In this document: piece by piece, positions 15,679 through 22,552 of the stretch
Numbering within the stretch: the first letter of the stretch is position 1
How the letters are laid out: every line of letters starts with the position of its first letter
Origin: CAZART01 sp964487555
Lineage (GTDB): Bacteria; Bacteroidota; Rhodothermia; Rhodothermales; VXPQ01
Length of the DNA: 25,762 nt
Direction of reading: 5' to 3'
Assembly: GCA_964487555.1 (NCBI GenBank)
Contig: CAZART010000076.1
Location: forward strand, 1-25,762
Program-made: the position numbers and the translations under genes
The notes under the pieces: model-generated
Database searches by the model: none
What the model was told of the DNA's origin: nothing
Seen by the model: only the letters and a program-made list of their open reading frames with translations

Positions 15679-16089
15679 ATGGATTCTCGTAGCCGTTTCC
15701 TCTTCTTGGCTCTGATCCTGACGCAGGCAGCCCATTCCCTGGAAGAATACGCCTTCCGTCTCTATGACGTATTCGCTCCGGCAAAAATCTTCAGCAGCCT
15801 CGTCAGCGACGATCTTGCGACAGGCTTCGCCATCATAAATGCAACCCTCGTTTGCTTCGGATTGTGGTGCTATGCAGCGCGAGTTCGAACGCGGCACCCG
15901 TCGGCGCGGGGTGGGGCCTGGTTTTGGACGATTCTCGAATTTGCCAACGGTATCGGGCATTCACTTGTCGTTCTGTCGCGAGGCGAGTAGGTTCCGGGAG
16001 TAATCACAGCCGCCTCGTAGTTGGTTCTCTCGATTGTCCTGGGTATGCGATTGATAAGGTGTGGGCCTGACGTGGAGAGAGCCGCATAA
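15679..16089 (+). pseudogene. HXXEE-family membrane protein broken by two in-frame TAG codons
   Basis: The first 103 codons read as an HXXEE protein: AAHSLEEY (H19-x-x-E22-E23), LATGFAIINATLVCFGLW as a membrane segment and WFWTILEFANGIGHSLVVL with the conserved NGxxH. TAG then occurs at 15988-15990 and again at 16018-16020. The same frame continues past both with family-like sequence: VPGVITAAS, TAG, LVLSIVLGMRLIRCGPD, to a TAA at 16087. In homologues the first position is usually an aromatic residue within GE-Y-x-PG. The total of 136 codons fits the family's usual length, so this is a once-intact gene with two amber mutations. The last membrane helix is lost unless the codons are read through. 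Function of the family is unknown. Confidence 0.75.
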
Positions 16090-16352
16090 GACTGTTGTGG
16101 CCCCCGTTTGTCACGAGGCCATATATCTTTACTTCGGCACGTTCGGAAGATCTGCCGATTGCCGTTCAGCAATAAGGAGCCGATGTCGCTCCATGGACCG
16201 AGATACAACACTGCCCACGTCTGCCTTTTCTCGTAAACACACGGAGGATCTAGTTTTTACCGTGCTCAGAGTATGGATAGTTGTAGCCACTTTGACCCTG
16301 CGAGGTCAGTTGTTGGCAGAAAGCTGAAACAGGACAACCAACTGGTGATATT

Positions 16353-16748
16353 ATGGCCGAAGCCGCATTCGAAATCGTGAGTTGGGAGGAAGAGCCTTTC
16401 TCTACGGTTGAAGCAGGAGACAAATTGACGCGCGTTAGCGTGGTGAAATCATACGCCGGGGTAATCGAAGGAGAAGGTCGGCTTGAGTACTTAATGCGCC
16501 ATCGTCAAGACGGCTCAGCCGAATTCTTCGGGTTGGAGCGGGTCATCGGCAGTGTTGAGAGTCATTCCGGTAGTTTCATACTGCGCCATACTGGGACGTT
16601 CGAGGCCGGTGAAATGACGCAACGGTCCACGGTTTTGCACGGTTCGGGAACCGATGAACTGGTTGGGCTGCGTGGACAAATTGAGCTTACTGCCGGCCAT
16701 CAGCAGGAGTATCCGTTTGCTTTCGACTATGCCCTCAATGCAGGTTGA
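16353..16748 (+). CDS. DUF3224 domain protein
   Basis: The product has 131 residues. SWEEEPFSTVEAGDKLTRVS, SYAGVIEGEGRLEYLMRHR, GLERVIGSVESHSGSFILRH, TGTFEAGEM, VLHGSGTDELVGLRGQIEL and QEYPFAFDYAL cover the whole DUF3224 family (a small closed beta-barrel related to allene oxide cyclase-like folds). No signal peptide, so probably cytoplasmic. Biochemical function of the family is not established. The gene is less G+C-rich than its neighbours. A 46-codon frame overlaps its stop (ATG 16738). Upstream, 263 bp separate it from the broken HXXEE gene; no clear Shine-Dalgarno is visible. Confidence 0.88.
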   Translation: MAEAAFEIVSWEEEPFSTVEAGDKLTRVSVVKSYAGVIEGEGRLEYLMRHRQDGSAEFFGLERVIGSVESHSGSFILRHTGTFEAGEMTQRSTVLHGSGTDELVGLRGQIELTAGHQQEYPFAFDYALNAG

Positions 16749-16878
16749 TCCTTACTTCTCGCCGCACTTGTACGAGCTTCAGCAGTCACTCTCTCTGTTG
16801 AGATCCCATCTTGAAGGTGTGGTGGGGCCGCATCCGGGCTTGCTCAATGTGAACCTGCCGGCGGAGTTTCCGGAATAG
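16738..16878 (+). CDS. Possible 46-residue protein overlapping the DUF3224 stop
   Basis: The frame starts at ATG 16738, overlaps the last codons of the DUF3224 gene and ends at TAG 16876-16878. The sequence (QVDPYFSPHLYELQQSLSLL, then RSHLEGVVGPHPGLLNVNL) has a plausible amphipathic helix and protein-like composition, but I recognise no family. It could be a small coupled gene or the remnant of a larger one. Nothing else of note is seen up to 17078, where the kinase gene's promoter must lie. Confidence 0.3.
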   Translation: MQVDPYFSPHLYELQQSLSLLRSHLEGVVGPHPGLLNVNLPAEFPE

Positions 16879-17078
16879 GGCGTGTGGGGCTCCGAGTCGC
16901 TACACTCGTGCTCATCTGGCACCGCGACCCTGTGCGTAACGATGCGCTTGAGCCTCAGAGAGGATGGATTGGCTCGGGTGCTTTCCTCACATCCTCCCAA
17001 ATCCTTACATTAGACACGGCCCTTCTGCATGCCATTTGCGCCGGAAGCAGAAGTCCTTTTCCTGACTGCTACGCCTAC

Positions 17079-19640
17079 ATGGACCGCGCTCCCTCCAAAC
17101 GATGGCAGCAGATCGAAACCCTATTCGTGGCCGCGCTCGACTTGCCTGCTGAAGCGCGCAGTGCCTTTCTCGATACCGCCTGCGATGTGCCGTTGCTCCG
17201 GACTGAAGTGGCTCGGCTGCTGGACGCTCACGACGAGGCCGAAGGGTTCCTCGAATACCTTGATGGCGGGCAGGCCGCCGCGCTCATCGAGGCCGTCGAG
17301 AAGCCCTTCAAAGAAGGCAGCCGAGTAGGCCCCTACCGCCTTCTCCGCGAGCTGGGCCGGGGCGGCATGGGCCGCGTCTACCTTGCTGAAGACACACGGC
17401 TCGATCGCCGCGTAGCGCTTAAATTTCTGCCGCCCCACCTCGCTGCCGACGAGCGGGCCAAAAAACGACTTATTGAAGAGGCCAAAGCGGCCTCCGCACT
17501 CGACCACCCCAACATCGCGGTCGTGCATGAAATCTCTGAGTCGGCCGACGGACAGCTCTTCATCGCGATGGCCTACTACGATGGCGAGACGCTCCGAGAA
17601 AGGATTGAGCATGGATTGCATTCCGTTGAAGAAGTGCTCGCCCTCGCCCCGCAAGTCGCCGAGGGGCTTCAGGCAGCGCACGCGAAGGGCGTGGTGCACC
17701 GGGACGTCAAGCCGGGTAACGTGATCGTGATCGAGCCGGACGTGGCAAAGATCGTCGACTTCGGCATCGCCAAAGCGCAGGGGACAGGGCTGACGACGGA
17801 GGGGGGGACACCGGGGACGGTCGCTTACATGAGCCCGGAGCAGACTCGCGGCGAGGCCGTCGATGTACGGACGGATCTCTGGAGTCTTGGCGTGGTGCTC
17901 TACGAAATGCTCAGCGGGGTGCGTCCGTTCACGGGCGAGCACGAGCAAACACTCATCTACGCCATTCGCCACGACGCGCCGGAGTCGGTGCGGAGCCTGC
18001 GTCCGGAGGTACCCGCCGCGTTAGCCGACATCGTCGAACGTTGCCTTGAGAAAGAGCCGGCGCGTCGCTATCCCAACGCCGCAGCGCTGCTGGCCGATTT
18101 GGACGCGCTGCGAGACGGTGCCGTTTCCGATCCGCGCACTGTACGCCGGATGCGGTATGGCCTTTCCCTCGCGCTCGTGCTCCTCGCCGCGGTGCTGGCG
18201 GGGCTATTGTATGTTCAGCAGGAAAAAAACAACCCGGGACCGGAAGTGGCCGTCGAAGTACCGCTGCCTTATGGTAACCGCATGGCTGTCCTGCCCCTAG
18301 CCAATCTCAGCGCTGATCCGGAGGATGCGTACTTCGCCGACGGGCTGACCGAAGAGTTGATCTCGCGTCTCTCGAAACTTCGGGATCTGCGTGTGATTGC
18401 CCGCACCTCTGTCTTGCCTTACAGAGAGACCGACAAAAGTATCACTGAGATCGGGGGGGAGCTGGATGTTGGAACACTGCTCGAAGGCAGTGTCCGCAAA
18501 GTGGGTGAGCAGGTACGTGTCACCGTGCAGCTTATCGATGCGGAGAGCCAGGAGCATCTCTGGGCGGAGGACTACGATGCCGGGATGGAAGACATTTTGG
18601 CTGTGCAGGGCGAGATTGCCGAACAGATAGCGGAGGCGCTCCAGGTGCAGATGCAAGAATCGGAACGTCAGGCCCTTTCACGACAGGCTACCGCCGCTGA
18701 AGCCTACACGCTGTATCTCAAAGGACGATACTTCTGGAATAAGCGCGACGCTGCGTCGTTTGAACAGGCGCGGGTGTATTTTCAGCTGGCGCTCGATGAA
18801 GACCCGATGTACGCGCAGGCGTGGGCCGGCCTGGCTGATACCTACCAAATGCTGGCGAGTATCGACGCCGTAGCCCCGGAAAAGGCAATGTCTCTCGCGC
18901 GGGCCGCAGCCGAAAGGGCCCTGGCGCTCGACGACCATCTGGCCGAGGCGCACACGGCCCTGGCCGTTGTTCTGATGAGTTTCTACCGGGAATGGGAGGC
19001 TGCCGGACGGCACCTCCGGCGGGCCGTCACGGATAACCCCAACTACGCCCTTGCTCACCAGCAGTACGCGCAGTATTTGGCCATAGAGGGTCGGTTCGAC
19101 GAGGCTGTTGCCGAAGCCCGGCGGGCGCAGGCGCTCGATCCACTCTCGCTCTATGCACGCGCCAACGCTGGATGGATTCTTTATCTTGCCGGTCGTCAGG
19201 AAGAAGCCGCCGTTCATCTCCGCGAGACGATTGCCCTGAATCCCGATTTTGGGTTGGCGCACCTCGACCTCGGCCTGGTATATCTGGAAGTCGGATCGTT
19301 CGAAGAGGCGGTCAAGGCGTTTGAGACGTTGCGCGCGCTGTGGGGAGACAGTCCTGCCGTGATGGGCCTTTTGGGACATGCCTATGCCCGGCAGGGGCGG
19401 CCGGCCACAGCCCGTCGTCTCCTTGACGCGCTTAGGCAGCGTCAGCTCCGCACGCCGTTCCACGAAGCCGTCCTTTACATTGGATTAGGAGAGCACAAGC
19501 AGGCATTAAACGCGCTCGAAGAGGCCGTTAATCAACGTAGCGGTCTGGTGATGTACCTCGGCGTGGACCCGATCATCGACCCGCTCCGCTCAGACCTCCG
19601 TTTCCAGTCGTTGCTGGAGACGGTGGGTCGAGCAGGTTGA
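17079..19640 (+). CDS. Membrane-anchored Ser/Thr protein kinase with TolB/FlgO-like domain and TPR repeats
   Basis: From ATG 17079 the product has 853 residues; the frame is open to 16884 but the added 65 residues are not family-like. Residues 8-60 form the helical leader common in this kinase class. Residues 84-345 are a complete Hanks-type kinase: GRGGMG loop (93-98), Lys115 in VALK, HRDVKPGN (207-214), DFG (227-229), MSPEQ. All catalytic residues are present, so it should be active. A membrane helix follows (GLSLALVLLAAVLAGLLYV, 361-379). Residues 400-525 (RMAVLPLANLSADPEDAYFA, DGLTEELISRLSKL) are the FlgO/TolB-like domain often found in adenylate-cyclase and CadC-like regulators. The rest (about 540-850) is TPR repeats, outside the membrane, for sensing protein partners or ligands. 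It stands alone, 101 bp before the double-VOC gene. Confidence 0.93.
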   Translation: MDRAPSKRWQQIETLFVAALDLPAEARSAFLDTACDVPLLRTEVARLLDAHDEAEGFLEYLDGGQAAALIEAVEKPFKEGSRVGPYRLLRELGRGGMGRVYLAEDTRLDRRVALKFLPPHLAADERAKKRLIEEAKAASALDHPNIAVVHEISESADGQLFIAMAYYDGETLRERIEHGLHSVEEVLALAPQVAEGLQAAHAKGVVHRDVKPGNVIVIEPDVAKIVDFGIAKAQGTGLTTEGGTPGTVAYMSPEQTRGEAVDVRTDLWSLGVVLYEMLSGVRPFTGEHEQTLIYAIRHDAPESVRSLRPEVPAALADIVERCLEKEPARRYPNAAALLADLDALRDGAVSDPRTVRRMRYGLSLALVLLAAVLAGLLYVQQEKNNPGPEVAVEVPLPYGNRMAVLPLANLSADPEDAYFADGLTEELISRLSKLRDLRVIARTSVLPYRETDKSITEIGGELDVGTLLEGSVRKVGEQVRVTVQLIDAESQEHLWAEDYDAGMEDILAVQGEIAEQIAEALQVQMQESERQALSRQATAAEAYTLYLKGRYFWNKRDAASFEQARVYFQLALDEDPMYAQAWAGLADTYQMLASIDAVAPEKAMSLARAAAERALALDDHLAEAHTALAVVLMSFYREWEAAGRHLRRAVTDNPNYALAHQQYAQYLAIEGRFDEAVAEARRAQALDPLSLYARANAGWILYLAGRQEEAAVHLRETIALNPDFGLAHLDLGLVYLEVGSFEEAVKAFETLRALWGDSPAVMGLLGHAYARQGRPATARRLLDALRQRQLRTPFHEAVLYIGLGEHKQALNALEEAVNQRSGLVMYLGVDPIIDPLRSDLRFQSLLETVGRAG

Positions 19641-19741
19641 CGTACCGCAAGGCGTCCGGTCGCGATGGCGCCGGGCACCAAAGACGCTTGGCATTTAAAC
19701 ATCCAAATCCTGATCAACGTGAGCGGCAGGTGAGGTGACGC

Positions 19742-20530
19742 ATGCTAAAACACGCCGTACCCATTTTCCACGTCAGCAACTCAAGAGCCGCCGAAGTTTT
19801 CTACTGCGAAAGCCTCGGCTTTCAGCGAGCGTCCGTTTACCGACCTTTTGGGGGAGAAGACGATCCATGTTATTTGGCTCTCACACGTGACGGCGTGTCG
19901 TTGCACCTGTCGTCATTTCCTGGCGACGGTGTTGCCGGCGGCGTCGCCAATCTGTACGTAGAAGATGTTGGAGCTGTCTATTCCAATCTTGTCGGGAAGG
20001 GTGTAAGGCCGGAGATGGAGCCGACGGATCAGACGTGGGGAACCAGAGAAGTGTACGTAAAGGATTCGGACGGCAACAGCCTCCGCTTCGTGCAGGTGGG
20101 AATTGGATTCAATAGTGAAGAAGTCGCCGAACACATTCCGTCTCCAGGGAAGCGAAGGACAAGATTCGAGGGTGCTGCCCCCATTCTAAACGTCACCGAC
20201 ATGAGGGCTAGCATTCGTTATTACGTGGATATACTAGGGTTTCGGGAAGCCGACTGGGGTACCGATGAATTTACCGCGGTGACGCGCGATGGGGCCGCAA
20301 TCTATTTGTGCCGCGGTGGCCAAGGGTGTCCCGGCACATGGGCGTGGATTGGCGTCGAGGATGTCGCGACACTTTACGAGGAGTATCGTGGCGGCGATAC
20401 GAAGATTCGTCACTCGCCTCGAAATTATCCTTGGGCTCTCGAACTTCACGTCGAGGATCCGGATGGCCACGTACTTCGCTTCGGCTCGGAACCACTCTCC
20501 GACAGGCCGTTCGATTCCTGGCAGGGCTGA
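19742..20530 (+). CDS. Double VOC-domain (glyoxalase/bleomycin-resistance-like) protein
   Basis: The product has 262 residues with two tandem VOC domains. Domain one (1-120): HAVPIFHVSNSRAAEVFYCE, LGFQRASVY, VSLHLSSFPGD, GGVANLYVEDVGAVYSNL, REVYVKDSDGNSLRFVQ. Domain two (about 142-255): APILNVTDMRASIRYYVDIL, GFREADW, AAIYLCRGGQG, TWAWIGVEDVATLYEEY, LELHVEDPDGHVLRFG. The domain ends (DSDGNSLRF, DPDGHVLRF) are standard VOC strands. Such proteins are metal-dependent isomerases, dioxygenases or drug-binding proteins; a two-domain chain can form the active unit by itself. The start is backed by a strong GAGGTGA Shine-Dalgarno. Substrate unknown; bleomycin-type drug sequestration or dioxygenase activity are both possible. 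Confidence 0.92.
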   Translation: MLKHAVPIFHVSNSRAAEVFYCESLGFQRASVYRPFGGEDDPCYLALTRDGVSLHLSSFPGDGVAGGVANLYVEDVGAVYSNLVGKGVRPEMEPTDQTWGTREVYVKDSDGNSLRFVQVGIGFNSEEVAEHIPSPGKRRTRFEGAAPILNVTDMRASIRYYVDILGFREADWGTDEFTAVTRDGAAIYLCRGGQGCPGTWAWIGVEDVATLYEEYRGGDTKIRHSPRNYPWALELHVEDPDGHVLRFGSEPLSDRPFDSWQG

Positions 20531-20917
20531 AAAATGCCCGGCCGCCTGCCACGCCAGTGCAGCGGGCGCCGCCGAGATGGCTTGCCACCTGCCGGGTCGG
20601 TGTATTTGTTGGTGCAGATAACCGCACAGCCGGCGGCACCGCTGCGCCGTGATCCGTTATCTGCAACGTGAAAGTCGCGCAAGTAGCTCGACCTCGTGAG
20701 GTTTGTTTCGTAGGATCAAGGCACGACAAAAGTATGCAGGATGCCATGAACATTGTTCCAGCGCGTCGAGCGGACACTGCGGACGGCGGCGTTATCACCA
20801 CCGACGTTGCCGTGGCTGCTGCGAGCTGCTATTTTGGAGCGAAATCCCCTAACCCAGTGACGCTTATGTGCCCGCCGTTGGGTGATCGGTAACATCGTAT
20901 CGTTAATGAGGCTGGAG
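20531..20917. other. Intergenic region of about 390 bp with an attC-like hairpin
   Basis: No convincing gene; a 74-codon frame at 20668-20892 lacks family similarity. The first 80 bp contain repeated GCCTGCC/GCCACCTGCC/GGCAGGG blocks able to form alternative hairpins. The attC-like element is at 20613-20665. The last 150 bp should hold the promoter of the TPR-VOC/cupin unit. Confidence 0.5.
20613..20665. repeat. attC-like two-stem hairpin (possible integron recombination site)
   Basis: TGCAGATAAC (20613-20622) and GTTATCTGCA (20656-20665) are perfect 10-bp inverted arms with AAC and GTT at their inner ends, as in integron attC R boxes. Inside, CGGCG (20631-20635) and CGCCG (20645-20649) form a second stem, with unequal spacers of eight and six bases, as between the R and L boxes of attC. 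The canonical core is GTTRRRY; GTTATCT departs from it at two positions. No integrase is in the window. A terminator or unrelated hairpin is the alternative. Confidence 0.4.
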
Positions 20918-21799
20918 ATGAATCGCGCACAATTCCTCATCGAGTCCGGGTGGCAGGCCCGCCGGGAAGGGCGCCACGAAGACGCGGAAGAAGCATTGCT
21001 TCAGGCGATCACGACGAGTCGAGAGGCCGGGATAGGAAACGAGCTGATTCGAGGACTCAAGGCACTGGCGCACGTCGTACGTGACCTGGGACAAGACGAG
21101 CGTGCCCTGCCGCTTCTCGAGGAAGCGGTGGCTCTGAGTCGCGAAGAGGGTGATATCTTCTTGATTGCGCACACGGTGCGGCATTTTGGGGATCTGCATC
21201 GAGAGGCCGGTCGGATGGCTGAGGCCGAGCAGTGCTATCACGAAGCGATATCCCTGTATCGGGCTTCGTCCAACCCCCCACCCCTCGATTTTGCGAACGC
21301 CGTCCGCCCAGCGGCGATGCTGAAGGAAGCCCAAGATAACCGTGAAGCCGCACGGCAGCTGTGGTCCGAAGCGCGCCTTCTCTATGAAGCGGCGGGCGTG
21401 CAGACCGGCGTGGAAGAGTGCGAGAGGCGACTCTCGCAATTGCGGAGACCGACATTTCTAGCCAACAATGAGCTCGCGTTTCATCTGCCGGATCCCGTGG
21501 CTGCCGAGGCATTCTATGTCGGGATACTCGGCTGTCAGGTCGTCGAGCGTTCGCATGACTGCATCACGCTCGAGAGCGGTGCGCTTCGGCTCTATCTGCT
21601 CCGGGATCCCGCACCGAGCCACGATGCCGTAGTACCTTCGTTCGACGTGCCTGATCGCCCAGCTGCGTTAGCCGCGCTTCAGGCCGCCGGATGCAAGCTC
21701 GTTCCCATCGGACCGCACGCCCCCGGAGAGATGTACGTCCAGGATCCGTTCGGAATCGTCTTCGATGTCATTGCTCGTTCTGCTCCGGCTCCGGCGTGA
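20918..21799 (+). CDS. TPR-VOC fusion protein
   Basis: From ATG 20918 the product has 293 residues; GAGG six bases upstream supports this start, with ATG 20906 in frame as alternative. Residues 8-175 are tetratricopeptide repeats (SGWQARREGRHEDAEEALLQ, GLKALAHVVRDLGQDERALP, HFGDLHREAGRMAEAEQCYH, LWSEARLLYEAAG), close in style to a known stand-alone TPR family. Residues 184-286 are one VOC domain: NELAFHLPDPVAAEAFYVGI, LGCQVVERSHD, ALRLYLLRDP, VPSFDVPDRPAALAALQAAG, GEMYVQDPFGIVFDVI. A single VOC module normally pairs with another to build its active site, so the chain would act as a dimer or bind ligand without catalysis. The TPR part would recruit a partner. The cupin gene follows 35 bp downstream and is probably co-transcribed. 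The fusion is uncommon to my knowledge. Confidence 0.88.
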   Translation: MNRAQFLIESGWQARREGRHEDAEEALLQAITTSREAGIGNELIRGLKALAHVVRDLGQDERALPLLEEAVALSREEGDIFLIAHTVRHFGDLHREAGRMAEAEQCYHEAISLYRASSNPPPLDFANAVRPAAMLKEAQDNREAARQLWSEARLLYEAAGVQTGVEECERRLSQLRRPTFLANNELAFHLPDPVAAEAFYVGILGCQVVERSHDCITLESGALRLYLLRDPAPSHDAVVPSFDVPDRPAALAALQAAGCKLVPIGPHAPGEMYVQDPFGIVFDVIARSAPAPA

Positions 21800-21834
21800 C
21801 GGGGAACCGCGTCAACCGATAGGAAGAAAATCGC

Positions 21835-22359
21835 ATGTTGAAAGCAGGAGACGTCCTCGATCTCAGTCCGATAGGAGCCATCTTCCATGTCAGGAAGACG
21901 GCCAATGAAACCGATGGCCGGGCGCTCGAGATGGAGTGGGAGCTGGCGCCGCGCACCGGTGGTACTCCGGTGCATATCCACCCGCACGCGACCGAGAGTT
22001 ACGAGGTGCTCGAGGGAGAATTCGACGTGTATGTCGACGGCGGCTGGCGAACGATGACGGCCGGTGAGCGGGTGACCGTCCCGGCGGGCGTACCGCATAC
22101 CTTCCGCAACGCAAGCGACGGCGCCACGCGCGTGTACAACGCCCACGAGCCGGCTATGCGGTTCGACGAGTACTTTGCACGCCTCGGCCGGGTGGTTCAG
22201 AGCGGGGTTGTTTCGCCGGAGCGCATGACGCCAAAGGCGATGCTTTATCTCGCCATGGTGATAACCAGCCAGGAGGACGAGATCCGCAGCGTAAAGCCGC
22301 CCCACGCGCTGATGCGCGTGCTCGGCGCAATCGGCCGGCTATTGGGGTACCGGGTATAG
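21835..22359 (+). CDS. Cupin-domain protein
   Basis: The product has 174 residues. Cupin motif 1 is HIHPHATESYEVLEGEFDVY (His47, His49, Glu54, Gly61); motif 2 is VPAGVPHTFRN with His88. All four usual metal ligands are in place, so metal binding is likely. A helical C-terminal extension (from residue 105: AHEPAMRFDEYFARLG, MLYLAMVITSQEDEIRSV, LMRVLGAIGRLLGY) contains a weakly hydrophobic stretch. The start has AGGAAGA upstream. With the TPR-VOC gene 35 bp before it, the pair looks like an operon. Cupins can be dioxygenases, isomerases or sugar/ligand binders; no substrate can be named. Confidence 0.9.
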   Translation: MLKAGDVLDLSPIGAIFHVRKTANETDGRALEMEWELAPRTGGTPVHIHPHATESYEVLEGEFDVYVDGGWRTMTAGERVTVPAGVPHTFRNASDGATRVYNAHEPAMRFDEYFARLGRVVQSGVVSPERMTPKAMLYLAMVITSQEDEIRSVKPPHALMRVLGAIGRLLGYRV

Positions 22360-22387
22360 TTGCCTGCGGTTCTCTCGCGGAGGACCA

Positions 22388-22552
22388 ATGAAACAAGCAC
22401 AACCTGATTCTGACGCCCGCCGTTGTTCGGGTTCCGATTGTCGCCGCCCAGGCGCCGGCGCGGAGCAGGCAAGGCGATTCGCGGCAGACATTGGTGGAGT
22501 CGCGTGGACAGGCGTCAGGCACTGTCTCAGCGCATATCCGACGGCATCGTGA
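22388..22552 (+). CDS. Possible small protein with strong ribosome-binding site
   Basis: ATG 22388 follows GGAGG at six bases. The 54-codon frame (MKQAQPDSDARRCSGSDCRR onward) looks non-coding in composition. Shifting by one base after the fifth codon gives a hydrophobic, signal-like start (LILTPAVVRVPIVAAQAPA), so this may be the frameshifted, truncated start of a secreted-protein gene. It overlaps the 3' end of the minus-strand regulator at 22527. Low confidence. Confidence 0.25.
   Translation: MKQAQPDSDARRCSGSDCRRPGAGAEQARRFAADIGGVAWTGVRHCLSAYPTAS

Noticed and set aside
16061..16327. 88-codon plus-strand frame between the HXXEE remnant and DUF3224
   Set aside because: Begins inside the tail of the HXXEE frame and shows no family or signal features.
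20668..20892. 74-codon frame after the attC-like hairpin
   Set aside because: No Shine-Dalgarno, no family similarity, and it runs into the start region of the TPR-VOC gene.
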